A stretch of 35,682 bases of DNA from Frankia alni (GCA_026225295.1 JAMFSN010000054.1:1-35682), one strand, 5' to 3'; positions 17,747 through 26,319 are shown, counted from the first letter of the stretch. Numbers and translations: made by a program. The notes: generated from the letters alone by a model not told the origin.

Positions 17747-18529
17747 TCAGGGCCCGTCGGCCGGGTCGGCGATCCGGTCCCGCGGCACCGCGCCGCGCAG
17801 GCGCACGACCTCGCCGATCACGACCACCGCCGGCGGGGCCACGTCGGCCGCCTGCGCGTCGGCGGCGATCGTTCCGAGCTCGCCGACAATCGTCAGTTGG
17901 TCGTCGTCTCCGCCCGAGCAGACCACCGCGGCCGGGGTCGACGCCGGGCGACCGCGCTTGACCAGCTCGGCCGCGATCCGGGGCAGGGTGCCCACCCCCA
18001 TCAGCACGATGATCGTGCCCGGTCCGGTGGCCAGGGCGGTCCAGTCCGTCGTCGACCCGGGATGGGAGGGGTCGACGTGCCCGGACACGATCGAGACGTC
18101 CTGGGTGATGCCCCGGTGGGTGACCGGGATACCGGCCCGGGCGGGCACCCCGACCGCACTCGTGACCCCCGGCACCACCTCGCACCGGATTCCGGCCGCC
18201 GCGCAGACCAGCGCCTCCTCGCCGCCGCGACCGAAGACGAACGGATCTCCGCCCTTCAGCCGCACCACGTTGCGGCCGCCGCGGGCCCGCTCGACGAGCA
18301 GCAGGTTGATCGCGTCCTGGGTGAGGTTGTGGCCGTGGGGACTCTTCCCGGCATCCACGATCTCGACCGTCGGGCCGAGTTCGTCGAGCAGCGCCCGGGG
18401 GGCGAGCCGGTCGACCACCACGACGTCGGCCCGGCGCAGAAGTTCGGCGCCCCGCACAGTGATCAGCCCCGGGTCACCCGGCCCGCCGCCGACCAGTGCC
18501 ACCCAACCGGTCGCCGGCCGCTCGGTCAT
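17747..18529 (-). CDS. cobA: Uroporphyrinogen-III C-methyltransferase (SUMT)
   Basis: The 260-residue SUMT makes precorrin-2 from uroporphyrinogen III with two SAM, for siroheme (nitrite and sulfite reductases) or cobalamin. Motifs: VALVGGGPGDPGLITVRGAE (SAM loop), VVRLKGGDPFVFGRGGEEAL, and EVVPGVTSAVGVPARAGIPVTHRG. The ATG at 18529 is chosen over an upstream ATG (18661) because AGGAGGT lies 7 bases before it and family proteins begin here. The HemD-like regulator follows on the same strand after 157 bp. No Met8-type dehydrogenase/chelatase domain is fused, so siroheme completion needs another gene elsewhere. Confidence 0.93.
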   Translation of the reverse strand: MTERPATGWVALVGGGPGDPGLITVRGAELLRRADVVVVDRLAPRALLDELGPTVEIVDAGKSPHGHNLTQDAINLLLVERARGGRNVVRLKGGDPFVFGRGGEEALVCAAAGIRCEVVPGVTSAVGVPARAGIPVTHRGITQDVSIVSGHVDPSHPGSTTDWTALATGPGTIIVLMGVGTLPRIAAELVKRGRPASTPAAVVCSGGDDDQLTIVGELGTIAADAQAADVAPPAVVVIGEVVRLRGAVPRDRIADPADGP

Positions 18530-18650
18530 CTGGCCACCTCCTGCGGACGGGCTCCCGCCGACGGGCTCGCGCGGCGGGCGCACAGCCGGCCGTAGGGACG
18601 CCACGAAACCCAGCCACCATGAGACCACGGCCCCGGCCCGCGGGCTGGGG

Positions 18651-18680
18651 GTGACCTTCACGGGCCGGGCGTGACCTTCA
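18651..18680. promoter_or_regulatory. Tandem 10-bp direct repeat upstream of cobA
   Basis: GTGACCTTCA occurs at 18651-18660 and again at 18671-18680, a 20-bp period, about 120 bases upstream of the cobA start (minus strand). Two same-face repeats about two helical turns apart suit a dimer of an OmpR-type winged-helix protein, and such a regulator is encoded next door. That it is the binding site is inference. Confidence 0.35.
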
Positions 18681-18691
18681 GATGAAGACCC

Positions 18692-18874
18692 TCAGACGCG
18701 CTGGGCGGCGATCAGGCACAGCAGGACCAGCACCGTCACGACCAGCGCCACCGCCTGCGGGGAGAGCGTGAACGTCGGATGGTGCAGCTGGTCACGGGCC
18801 GACCGGCAGGCGGGGCAGCGAGCCTCCACCACCGGCCCCGCGCAACGGGCGCAGACCAGGTCGTCACAGCACAT
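18692..18874 (-). CDS. Small zinc-ribbon membrane protein
   Basis: The 60-residue protein (ATG 18874) begins MCCDDLVCARCAGPVVEARCPACRSARDQL with two CxxC pairs (CARC and CPAC) that can hold one zinc. A 22-residue hydrophobic helix follows (AVALVVTVLVLLCLIAAQRV) to the stop. GAAAGG lies about 10 bases before the ATG. Upstream in-frame starts exist but add a basic stretch with no features. It is probably a tail-anchored protein with the zinc ribbon in the cytoplasm. Similar small proteins exist in other actinobacteria; function unknown. It is divergent from ftsE. Confidence 0.7.
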   Translation of the reverse strand: MCCDDLVCARCAGPVVEARCPACRSARDQLHHPTFTLSPQAVALVVTVLVLLCLIAAQRV

Positions 18875-19303
18875 GCTCTCGACCTTTCGTCGTCTGGCAA
18901 CGGAGCGGACGGACCGTTGGATCGGCGAGCCGACGCACTGCGGGCCCACGGGCGCTAATGCCCGCAATCGCGGCGGGTAATCGCCGCCGGCCATGGTGCG
19001 ACGGCTCGCGGCCCGGATCGTCGCCTCTCGTGCGGATAAACGATTCGCGATCCCGGAACGATCCCGGGCCCGGTCGGCCGGGCCCGCGCCGGATCACCGC
19101 CGGACCACGACGGCGACGCGCCCGCGCGCCGAGCGGACCACCTGCGACGACCCCCGACCCAGTCCGCTTACCATCGGCGCTGATACGTAGAGCAAGCAGA
19201 GAAACACGATAAGTGTCATGTGGTCAGGGAAGCGGAGCGTCGAGGGCCCAGCACGGCGTCGGGGCTGCCGGGCGTCGGGGGCTGACGGAGGGCGGATGAC
19301 GAG
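18875..19303. other. Divergent spacer before ftsE, with a 9-bp hairpin
   Basis: No supported gene is seen in these 429 bp. A perfect stem (CGGGCCCGG, loop TCGG, CCGGGCCCG) spans 19065-19086; it lacks a T-run. The stretch 19175-19225 is more AT-rich (TGATACGTAGAGC, GAAACACGATAAGTGTC) and is the likely ftsE promoter zone. ORFs that cross on the opposite strand are shadows. Confidence 0.45.
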
Positions 19304-19993
19304 GTGATCCGGGTCGAGTCCGTGACCAAGCGGTATCCGAAGGGCGTCCGACCGGCGCTCCACGACGTGAACCTCGACATCGCCGCCGGGGAGTTCATCT
19401 TCCTGGTCGGTCCGTCCGGTTCGGGCAAGTCGACGCTGCTCCGGTTGCTGCTGCGGGAGGACCAGCCGACCAGCGGCCGGGTGGTGGTGGCGGGGACCGA
19501 TCTGGCCGGGGTCACCGGGCGGCGCATCCCCCTGTACCGCCGCCGCATCGGCTGCGTTTTCCAGGATTTCCGGCTCCTGCCGAACCGGACGGTGGCCGGC
19601 AACGTCGCCTTCGCGCTCGAGGTGGTCGGGCGCCCCCGCCACGTGGTGCGTACGGTCGTGCCGGACGTGCTGGAAATGGTCGGGCTGGCCGGCAAGGCCG
19701 AGCGGTACCCGGACGAGCTGTCCGGTGGTGAGCAGCAACGGGTCGCGGTCGCGCGGGCGTTCGTGGGCCGGCCGCCGGTGCTGCTGGCCGACGAACCGAC
19801 CGGCAACCTCGACCCGGACACCGGGGCCGGGATCATGACGCTGCTGGAGACGATCAACCGGACCGGCACCACGGTCGTGATGGCCACCCACAACGCGACC
19901 GTGGTCGACGCGATGCGCCGGCGGGTCGTCGAGCTCGACGGCGGGGAACTGGTCCGCGACCAGATCCGTGGCGTCTACGGCTACGCGGTCTGA
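19304..19993 (+). CDS. ftsE: Cell-division ATP-binding protein FtsE
   Basis: The 229-residue ABC ATPase partners FtsX to activate peptidoglycan hydrolases at the septum. Walker [10 protein letters not shown] lies near residue 35, the signature [15 protein letters not shown] in the middle, and Walker [19 protein letters not shown] after it; the switch His is in [11 protein letters not shown]. The GTG at 19304 begins the conserved [14 protein letters not shown] and follows GGAGGGCGG at 19287-19295. The ftsX gene starts 6 bp after the stop. Confidence 0.95.
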   Translation: MIRVESVTKRYPKGVRPALHDVNLDIAAGEFIFLVGPSGSGKSTLLRLLLREDQPTSGRVVVAGTDLAGVTGRRIPLYRRRIGCVFQDFRLLPNRTVAGNVAFALEVVGRPRHVVRTVVPDVLEMVGLAGKAERYPDELSGGEQQRVAVARAFVGRPPVLLADEPTGNLDPDTGAGIMTLLETINRTGTTVVMATHNATVVDAMRRRVVELDGGELVRDQIRGVYGYAV

Positions 19994-19999
19994 CCGCCG

Positions 20000-20872
20000 A
20001 TGCGCGCCGCCCCACTCGCCGTCGCCACCGCCTCCGGTCTGCGCCGCAACCTCGCCATGACGCTGGCCGTCATAGCCACCGTGGCCATCTGCCTGACCTT
20101 GTTCGGCGCCGGACTGCTGCTGCGCTCCGAAGCCCGCACGATCGACGGGTTCCTGCTGTCGAAGATCCAGGTCGTGGTCGACCTCACCGACGGCATCACC
20201 CCCGCCCAGCGCGACGCGCTGGCCGCCGACCTGCGGTCCGATCCGCTCGTCGCCAGCGTCTCCTACGAGGACAAGGCCCAGGCCTACCAGCGGTTCCGGG
20301 GCGACTTCCGGAACTCCCCGGACGTCGTGGCCGGGGTCGGGCCGAACGACCTGCCCGCCTCCTTCCGGCTGTCGCTCGTCGATCCCCGCCAGGCGTCCGA
20401 CATCGTCGCCTCCTACTCGGGCGTGGACGGCGTCGACCAGGTCCGAGACCAGCGGGCCCTGCTCGAACCGCTCTACCGGTTCCTGCACGGCTTCACGGTC
20501 GGGGCCTTCGTGCTGGCCGCGGTGCAGGCCCTGGCGGCCGGCGCGTTGATCTACACGACCATCCGGATGTCGGCCCACGGTCGCCGGCGCGAGACGGCCA
20601 TCATGAGGCTGGTGGGGGCCACCAACACGACCATCGGCGCGCCGTTCGTGCTGGAGAGCGCGGTCGCGGCCGTCGCCGGTGGGGCGCTCGCGGCGGGCGT
20701 GCTGGTGGCCGCCAAGGTCTACCTCGTCGATCACCGGTTCGCCCGGCAGGACCTGTTCCCGATGTTCGGCTGGAGCAGCGTCTGGATCGTGGTCGGTGGC
20801 GTCGTGGCCGGTGGGGTGGTGGCGTCCGGGGCGATGTCGTTCGTCGCGCTGCGTCGGCACCTGCATGTCTGA
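20000..20872 (+). CDS. ftsX: Cell-division permease-like protein FtsX
   Basis: The 290-residue protein has the FtsX layout: a first membrane helix (MTLAVIATVAICLTLFGAGLLL), an extracytoplasmic domain (about 50-165, VVVDLTDGITPAQRDALAAD through VDPRQASDIVASY), then three C-terminal helices (FTVGAFVLAAVQALAAGALIY; VLESAVAAVAGGALAAGVLV; SVWIVVGGVVAGGVVASGAM) with the cytoplasmic RRRETAIMRLVGATN motif between helices 2 and 3. It pairs with FtsE. Its stop overlaps the S41 protease start by 8 bp. Confidence 0.94.
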   Translation: MRAAPLAVATASGLRRNLAMTLAVIATVAICLTLFGAGLLLRSEARTIDGFLLSKIQVVVDLTDGITPAQRDALAADLRSDPLVASVSYEDKAQAYQRFRGDFRNSPDVVAGVGPNDLPASFRLSLVDPRQASDIVASYSGVDGVDQVRDQRALLEPLYRFLHGFTVGAFVLAAVQALAAGALIYTTIRMSAHGRRRETAIMRLVGATNTTIGAPFVLESAVAAVAGGALAAGVLVAAKVYLVDHRFARQDLFPMFGWSSVWIVVGGVVAGGVVASGAMSFVALRRHLHV

Positions 20873-22163
20873 CTGGGGTCTGCCGGGGGCGGTCGGCCGC
20901 GGCCCGCTGGGCCGCTCGTCGGCGGGGCTCCGGCGCTCGATCGCCGTTGGCCGGGCCGGGGCCCGGCGGGTGGCCGGCGCGTTGCTCGTGGTCGGCGTGT
21001 TCGCCGCCGGGGTCGAGGTCGGGATGGACCGGGCCCGGACCGCCGACGCCGCTCCTCGCCGGTCGGTCACCGCCGGGTACGAGACCGGCGGTGGCCCGGG
21101 GGCCGGCCCGCTGGACGAGGTCGAGCGCCGGATCGTGGCGTCCGCCGACCGGACCCCCGCCGCGGCGGCCTTGCGCGGCGCCGCCATCACGGCCATGCTC
21201 GCCGAGACCGGCGACCGGTGGGCCTCCTACCTCGACCCGTCGCAGGTACCCGCGCAGACCGCCCTGCTGACCGGTCGCTACGTCGGTCTGGGCGTGGAGC
21301 TGCGGCGGTCCGCCGCCGGGCGCCTGCTGGTCAGGTCGGTCGCGGCCGGATCGGCGGCGGCCGACGCCCACCTCGCGGTCGGGGACGAGGTGATCTCCGT
21401 CGACGGCCGGCCGGTCGCCGGCCGGCCCGTGCCGGACGTCGTCGCCGAACTGCGCGGCGTGGCCGGCAGCGCCGTCACGGTGGTGGTGCGGAACCCGTCC
21501 GGCGCCCCCACGGTCGTGCGTCTCGTCCGCCGGGCGGTCCCCTCACCCGTCGTGACCACGACCTGGGCCGCCCCGGGTATCGGCCTCGTGCGGATCGCCA
21601 CGTTCAGCACCGGCGTCGGGGCGCAGACCCGGGCCGCCGTCGCCGGCCTGCGGTCCCGGGGGGCGACCGGGCTGATCCTGGACCTGCGGGACAACCCCGG
21701 GGGCCTGGTCGACGAGGCGGTCGCGGTCGCGGGCGTCTTCCTCGACGGTGGCCCGGTGGTCCGGTTCGGCGGCCGTGCGGTGGCGACCCGCACCCTGTCG
21801 GCGCCCCGGGGCGGCGACACCACCACGCCGCTCGCCGTGCTCGTTGACGGCGGCACGGCCTCGGCGGCCGAAATCGCCGCCGGTGGCCTGCAGGACCGCG
21901 GACGGGCGGTGGTGGTCGGATCCCGTACGTTCGGGAAGAATTCCGTCCAGGAATCGTTTGGTCTGTCGGATGGTTCCCAGTTGGGGTTGACGGTGGCGAC
22001 GTACACGACGCCGGCCGGGCGTTCGCTCGCGGCCGTCGGGTTGTCGCCGGACGTGGTGGTCGCCGCGTCGGCGTCGGCCTCGGTCGCGGTGGCCCGGGCC
22101 ACCGCCCTCGTGAACGGACTGGTGAACGGATCGGCCCCGAGCCGGCCGACCGCTCGTCGTTGA
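20865..22163 (+). CDS. Carboxyl-terminal-processing S41 protease with PDZ domain
   Basis: The 432-residue protein has an N-terminal membrane anchor (ARRVAGALLVVGVFAAGVEVGM), then an extracytoplasmic body. A PDZ domain comes first (YVGLGVELRRSAAGRLLVRS to VGDEVISVDGRPVAGRPVPD). The S41 tail region follows: IATFSTGVG, GATGLILDLRDNPGGLVDEA, the nucleophile LVDGGTASAAEIAAGGLQD (Ser in TASAAE), and the dyad Lys in SRTFGKNSVQES. It is a CtpA-type protease of the cell envelope, encoded in the ftsEX operon as in several actinobacteria. The ATG at 20865 overlaps the ftsX end; an upstream start would lie within ftsX. It may cleave septal or lipoprotein substrates. Confidence 0.9.
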   Translation: MSDWGLPGAVGRGPLGRSSAGLRRSIAVGRAGARRVAGALLVVGVFAAGVEVGMDRARTADAAPRRSVTAGYETGGGPGAGPLDEVERRIVASADRTPAAAALRGAAITAMLAETGDRWASYLDPSQVPAQTALLTGRYVGLGVELRRSAAGRLLVRSVAAGSAAADAHLAVGDEVISVDGRPVAGRPVPDVVAELRGVAGSAVTVVVRNPSGAPTVVRLVRRAVPSPVVTTTWAAPGIGLVRIATFSTGVGAQTRAAVAGLRSRGATGLILDLRDNPGGLVDEAVAVAGVFLDGGPVVRFGGRAVATRTLSAPRGGDTTTPLAVLVDGGTASAAEIAAGGLQDRGRAVVVGSRTFGKNSVQESFGLSDGSQLGLTVATYTTPAGRSLAAVGLSPDVVVAASASASVAVARATALVNGLVNGSAPSRPTARR

Positions 22164-22253
22164 CCGGTGCTCCCGGCCCGCCGCGCGGCTGGCTCTAGGC
22201 TGGCGCCAGGAACAATGGAAGAACGGATCAGCGGGTAGGGAGTGACGATCAGC

Positions 22254-22727
22254 GTGCCGAAGGACACCGGGCGCAAGCTCGTCGCGCAGAACCGACGGGC
22301 CCGGCACGAGTACGAGATCCTCGACACCTACGAGGCCGGTCTCGTGCTGACCGGCACCGAGGTGAAGTCGCTGCGGGCCGGGCGGGCGTCGCTGGTGGAC
22401 GGCTTCGCGCAGATCACCGACGGCGAAGCCTGGGTCCACAACCTGCACATCCCCGAATACACCCAGGGGACCTGGACGAATCACGCGCCGCGGCGCAAAC
22501 GCAAGCTGCTGCTCCACCACGCCGAGATCGACAAGCTGGTCGGCAAGACCCAGGAGAGCGGGCTGACCCTCATCCCGCTGTCGATCTATTTCGTCGACGG
22601 GCGGGCCAAGCTGGAACTGGCGCTCGGGCGGGGCCGCAAGGCCTACGACAAGCGGCAGGTGATGGCCGAACGCGATGCCTCCCGCGAGATGGCCCGGGCC
22701 ATCGGCCGCCACCTCAAGGGCCGCTGA
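22254..22727 (+). CDS. smpB: SsrA-binding protein SmpB
   Basis: The 157-residue product (GTG 22254, starting [20 protein letters not shown]) is the partner of tmRNA in trans-translation. Family signatures are [34 protein letters not shown](TQGTW) and [15 protein letters not shown], and the basic C-terminal tail ([20 protein letters not shown]). The GTG at 22242 is a second in-frame candidate; 22254 is preferred because GGGAG lies 11 bases before it and the family usually starts near PK. Its RNA partner, ssrA, is 1.8 kb downstream on the same strand. Confidence 0.95.
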   Translation: MPKDTGRKLVAQNRRARHEYEILDTYEAGLVLTGTEVKSLRAGRASLVDGFAQITDGEAWVHNLHIPEYTQGTWTNHAPRRKRKLLLHHAEIDKLVGKTQESGLTLIPLSIYFVDGRAKLELALGRGRKAYDKRQVMAERDASREMARAIGRHLKGR

Positions 22728-22734
22728 GCACCAG

Positions 22735-24012
22735 TTGCCGGGGCAGACGGGCCCGGGTCTGACGAACCCGGGGCCGACCGCGGACGAGGCGATCGGGGCC
22801 CTGCTGAGCCCGGCCGGGGCCGAGCTGCTGGCTGCCGCGGCGGCGGCCTACGCGGCCGGGGACGAACTGCGCGCCGGGGAACGCCTGCGGACCGCCGGGC
22901 ACCGCCCGGAGCTGATCGCCGCGGCGTTCTCCCAGGCCGAGCTGCGGGCCCGGGCGGCCGCCAAGTTCCGTCGCGCGGACGACATGCTGTTCACGCGGGA
23001 CGGCCTGGAGCAGGCGTCGTCGGAGCACGTCGCCCGACACCGGGCCGCCCGGTTCACCGGCCGGGGTCGCCTCGCCGACCTGTGCACCGGGATCGGGGGC
23101 GATCTGCTGGCCCTGGCCGCGGGGCACAGCGTCCTGGCCGTCGACCGCGATCCGGTGCACCTGCGCATCGCCCTGCACAACGCGAGCGCCTATCTCGATG
23201 CGGGACCGCGGCCGGTCGGCCTGGTCGCCGATGTCCGCGACGTCGACCTGGACGGGATCGACGGGGTCTTCGTCGATCCGGCCCGGCGCGGCGGAGGCCG
23301 GCGGTTGCCGACCGGCGCCTGCGAACCGCCGCTCGGTTGGTGCTTCGGACTGGTCGAAGCGGTCCCGGCGGTGGCCGTCAAAGCCGCCCCGGGCCTGGCC
23401 CGGACGGCGGTCCCGCCCGGGTGGGAGACGGCCTTCGTCGCGGATCGACGCGAGCTGCGCGAATCGGTTCTCTACGCGCCGGCCCTGGCGACCGCCCGCC
23501 GGCGGGCGACCGTCCTGTCGGGCTGGCCGGACGCGCCGCGGGCCGACGAATTGACCGGCCCGGGCGACGACGCGGTCGGGGCGCCGGTCCCGCGGGTCGG
23601 ACCGCCGGGCGCGTTCCTGTACGACCCGAGTCCGGCCGTCACCCGGGCCGGCCTGGTCGGGGACCTGGCCCGGCAGCTCGACGCCTGGCAGATCGACCCG
23701 CTGATCGCGTTCCTGACCAGCGACGATCTGCGGCCGACGCCGTTCGCCCGGCCGCTGCGCATCGGTTGGAGCGGACCGTTCGAAGTACGCGAGCTGGCCC
23801 GCCGCCTGGCCGCCGAGGGCGTGACGGCGCTCGACCTGCGGCGACGGGGGTTGGCCGGCGACGTCGAGGCGATCCGCCGCCGGCTCCTGCCGGCCCGCGG
23901 CCGGCGGTCCGCGCCGGGCGGGGGTCCCGGCCGCACGGCGGTGGTGGTGATGACCCGCGTGCTCGACCGGCCGTGGGCCTTCATCTGCTTCGAGCCCGCT
24001 AGCGGGCCCTGA
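22735..24012 (+). CDS. THUMP-like class I SAM methyltransferase
   Basis: The product is about 425 residues if it starts at TTG 22735, 8 bases after smpB; an ATG at 22675 would lie inside smpB, and CTG 22759 is another option, so the start is uncertain. Class I motif I is RLADLCTGIGGDLLALAAGH, and SVLAVDRDPVHLRIALHNAS is the SAM-ribose region. The DPAR motif VFVDPARRGGGRRL is typical of the THUMP-like-domain methyltransferases of actinobacteria (about 400 residues), and LEQASSEHVARHRAARF comes before motif I. Substrate unknown; RNA is plausible given the smpB/ssrA context. Confidence 0.85.
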   Translation: MPGQTGPGLTNPGPTADEAIGALLSPAGAELLAAAAAAYAAGDELRAGERLRTAGHRPELIAAAFSQAELRARAAAKFRRADDMLFTRDGLEQASSEHVARHRAARFTGRGRLADLCTGIGGDLLALAAGHSVLAVDRDPVHLRIALHNASAYLDAGPRPVGLVADVRDVDLDGIDGVFVDPARRGGGRRLPTGACEPPLGWCFGLVEAVPAVAVKAAPGLARTAVPPGWETAFVADRRELRESVLYAPALATARRRATVLSGWPDAPRADELTGPGDDAVGAPVPRVGPPGAFLYDPSPAVTRAGLVGDLARQLDAWQIDPLIAFLTSDDLRPTPFARPLRIGWSGPFEVRELARRLAAEGVTALDLRRRGLAGDVEAIRRRLLPARGRRSAPGGGPGRTAVVVMTRVLDRPWAFICFEPASGP

Positions 24013-24021
24013 GGCCGCGGC

Positions 24022-24402
24022 CTACTGTTCTTCGCCCCGCCGGGTGAGTTCGGCGTCGATCGCGGCGATGGCGTCCCGACTGGTCGCGGCGTCCTCGAAG
24101 TCGAGGTCGCGGGCCGCCTGTTCCATCCGGCGGGCCAGGTAGGACCGCTGCGTTCGCAGGTGGTGGGTGGTGCGGGCCGCCATCTGGACGGCGGCGGTGG
24201 CCGTGGCGGCCACCCCGTCCGCGGCATGGACCGGCTGCTCGTCCGGCGCGGCGCCCAGATGGTGGTGCCGGCCCGTTTCGGCGGCCGGGTACGACCGCTC
24301 GCGGTTGCGGCTCAGGTCGCGGGCCCGGCCACCCCGGCTGACCGGCGCGGTCCGGCTGGCGGGTCGTCCTCCGGAACTCCCGAGCCCACGTCCGCCTCCC
24401 AC
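24022..24402 (-). CDS. UVR-motif (UvrB/UvrC-like) protein
   Basis: The product is about 126 residues (GTG start at 24402, probable). The N-terminal ~45 residues are Gly/Arg/Ser-rich. The C-terminal half has the UVR motif, ARRMEQAARDLDFEDAATSRDAIAAIDAEL, a helical hairpin that in UvrB/UvrC mediates their contact and in other proteins serves as a protein-protein interaction module. It is too short to be a nuclease. It lies on the strand opposite to ssrA and the methyltransferase, with 9 bp to the latter. Role unknown; a nucleotide-excision-repair or stress link is only a guess. Confidence 0.65.
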   Translation of the reverse strand: MGGGRGLGSSGGRPASRTAPVSRGGRARDLSRNRERSYPAAETGRHHHLGAAPDEQPVHAADGVAATATAAVQMAARTTHHLRTQRSYLARRMEQAARDLDFEDAATSRDAIAAIDAELTRRGEEQ

Positions 24403-24568
24403 CGCCGAACCGTCGTCTACCGGACCTCCGCCCAGGGTAGATGGTCCCGTGGGCGAGCGATGGGCGGTGGGAGGCCGGTCGAGCCGGCCCGGCGGTTGGG
24501 GGCCGGGCCGTCGGGAACATCCCTCGTGCGTCCGGCGGTTGTAAGCTGGCGTACAGCCACACGAGCAT

Positions 24569-24936
24569 GGGGGTGATCGGTTTCGACTCCGGACGTCGAG
24601 GCAGGGGAAGCGGGCCGAGGATGAGCGGTTATCTCGTAAACGATCCGCTCAAAGTAATAGCTGCCACTAACAAGCAGCCTGCTACCGCTTACGCCCTCGC
24701 GGCCTAAGCAATAGGGTAGCCGTCAGCCTGGGAGTTCTCCCGGCCCAGGACCTGGCGTCGCTAGGGAGATCACCGTTCCACCCGGTCGCGGGGTAGGACG
24801 GGAAATCAAACAGCGACTGAGCCGACGCCGGCCCGCCTGCGGGACCGGAGGGGCTGAGAAATAAGAAGCAGGATGCGCCCGGAGAAGCCCTGTGTCGGGG
24901 CCGGAGGACGCGGGTTCGATTCCCGCCACCTCCACC
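24569..24936 (+). ncRNA. ssrA: Transfer-messenger RNA (tmRNA, ssrA)
   Basis: The 5' end reads GGGGGTGATCGGTTTCGAC and the 3' end TTCGATTCCCGCCACCTCC then A (T-arm and acceptor). The acceptor stem pairs GGGGGTG with CACCTCC over 7 bp with one G-U. The CCA is not fully encoded (ACCC). The tag reading frame is 24663-24707: resume codon GCC after TAGCT, encoding ATNKQPATAYALAA and TAA, so the full tag is AATNKQPATAYALAA with the charged Ala. It tags stalled nascent peptides for proteolysis together with SmpB. A serine-recombinase gene on the opposite strand overlaps its 3' 212 bases. Confidence 0.95.
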
Positions 24937-26270
24937 CAAGTAGGCATTGCGCGAACCGCTCCCTTCGGGGGCGTTGTGGCTGGTAGGACGGCTGCGGCGC
25001 CCCGGTTGGGGGCGGTTTTCGTGGTGGGTCGGGTCGGTTTGGGTCGGTCTGTGTCTCCAGTCTCTGGGCGGGCGGTTTCGCCTGAACCGTTGGGTCCGGG
25101 GATCTTGAAGATCGGGACGAGACGGTCCGGTCCGACGATTTTGACTTCGGCGACGAGGGCTTCGATGAGGGCCTTGCGGCGGAGGTCGTCGCCCGTCTCG
25201 ATGATCGTCTCGATGTGGTTGATGACGGTGCGGAGCGTGGAGCGGGCCGGCATGACGGGTTCGTCGTCGATCTCTTCGGTGAGTTCGACCTGCCGGTGGC
25301 GGAGCTGCTTCTGCTTGGTGCGCAGGGCGTCGAGCCGGGTCGCGCCCAGATAGCGGTCGATGGCTTGGTCGGTTTGGGTGAGTTCGGTCTCGATGGCGGT
25401 GAGTTCATCGCTGCGGTCGGAGCGGGTTTCGCGGTGGCGGCGCTGGGCTTTGGCGACGGCGGCGGCGATGAGCTGCTGGTGGTCGCGGTAGAAGGTTGCT
25501 AGCGAGGTGAGCACGGCGCAGTCGACGGCGTCGGCGTCGAGGCGGGGGGCTTCGCACGCGTCGCGGTTGTAGCGGTTGCGGGTGCGGAGCCCACGGCTAT
25601 TGAGGACGTTGGCGATGTTCTTTGTCCCGAGGCGGTCACGGACGTACAGGTCGAAGACCAACCGGACGATCGCGGCTTCGGTCTCGTCGATGATGAGTTT
25701 CTTGGCGGTCTTGTCGACCTGGTAGCCGTAGGGCCGTCGGCCGCCCTTCCACAGGCCCTTCGCGGCTTTGCGTTCCATCCCGGCGATGACCCGGTCGATG
25801 ATCGTGTCGCGCTCGAACTGGGCGAACATCGCCAGCATCTGGAGCAGCATGCGGCCGAGGGGGGTGGCGGTGTCGAACGGCTCGGTGGCCGAGCGGAACA
25901 CGACCCCGGCCTGCTCGAGTTCCTCGAGCAGGTGGACGGTGTCGCGCAGGCTGCGGGAGAGCCGGTCGACGCGGTAGACGAGGAGGACGTCGATGAGCCC
26001 GTCGCGGGCCGCGGTGAGCGCCCGCTGGAGGTCTTTGCGTTGGGTGGTGGAGCCGGAGGCGTCGTCGGCGAACCGTAGCGCGACCACCCAGTTGGGTTGG
26101 GAGTCGACGTAGGAACGCAGCCGGTCTTCCTGCGCCTCGATGGAGTAGGGCTGGTTCTCGTCGTCGGTGGAGCGGCGCAGATAGATCCCGACCCGGACGG
26201 TGTCGAGCGGTTCGAGAATGGCCTGCTGGCTGCGTTTCGCGGTGGTGCGGCGCGCGGTCGAGCGCGGCAT
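24723..26270 (-). CDS. Large serine recombinase (integrase), overlapping ssrA antisense
   Basis: The 515-residue frame starts at ATG 26270, after GAAAGGA at about 10 bases. The resolvase catalytic domain is about 25-165: VRVGIYLRRSTDDENQ with nucleophile Ser34, VYRVDRLSRSLRDTVHLL, and MLAMFAQFERDTIIDRV. The start of the recombinase DNA-binding domain follows (RPYGYQVDKTAKKLIIDE, NIANVLNSRGLRTRN). The sequence then jumps to RYNRDACEAPRLDADAVDCA, the distal end of a zinc ribbon, so the usual ~110-residue remainder of the recombinase domain and the first zinc-ribbon Cys pair are missing. A coiled-coil region (about 270-380) remains. The last ~70 residues (from MPTWVEVAGIEPASS) are antisense tmRNA sequence. 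It may be inactive. Confidence 0.8.
   Translation of the reverse strand: MPRSTARRTTAKRSQQAILEPLDTVRVGIYLRRSTDDENQPYSIEAQEDRLRSYVDSQPNWVVALRFADDASGSTTQRKDLQRALTAARDGLIDVLLVYRVDRLSRSLRDTVHLLEELEQAGVVFRSATEPFDTATPLGRMLLQMLAMFAQFERDTIIDRVIAGMERKAAKGLWKGGRRPYGYQVDKTAKKLIIDETEAAIVRLVFDLYVRDRLGTKNIANVLNSRGLRTRNRYNRDACEAPRLDADAVDCAVLTSLATFYRDHQQLIAAAVAKAQRRHRETRSDRSDELTAIETELTQTDQAIDRYLGATRLDALRTKQKQLRHRQVELTEEIDDEPVMPARSTLRTVINHIETIIETGDDLRRKALIEALVAEVKIVGPDRLVPIFKIPGPNGSGETARPETGDTDRPKPTRPTTKTAPNRGAAAVLPATTPPKGAVRAMPTWVEVAGIEPASSGPDTGLLRAHPASYFSAPPVPQAGRRRLSRCLISRPTPRPGGTVISLATPGPGPGELPG
24998..25019 (+). terminator. Rho-independent terminator after ssrA
   Basis: Stem CGCCCC (24998-25003), loop GGTTG, GGGGCG (25009-25014), then G and TTTT. 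It sits about 60 bases after the mature tmRNA 3' end and is oriented to end ssrA transcription. A second hairpin, CGCTCCC/GGGGGCG, precedes it near 24957-24973. Both lie inside the recombinase coding frame on the opposite strand. Confidence 0.6.
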
Positions 26271-26319
26271 CGTGTCGTTCCTTTCTTCCCTTCTCGGATA
26301 GCGGCCTGTGTCGGTGGTG

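Noticed and set aside
19094-21196. 700-residue minus-strand frame
   Set aside because: Shadow of ftsE, ftsX and the S41 protease gene, rich in Arg/Gly/Pro/Asp with no domains.
24806-25408. Minus-strand ORF containing WRWRESNPRPP
   Set aside because: This is the well-known spurious reading of antisense tmRNA; it is in a different frame from the recombinase and has no gene features.
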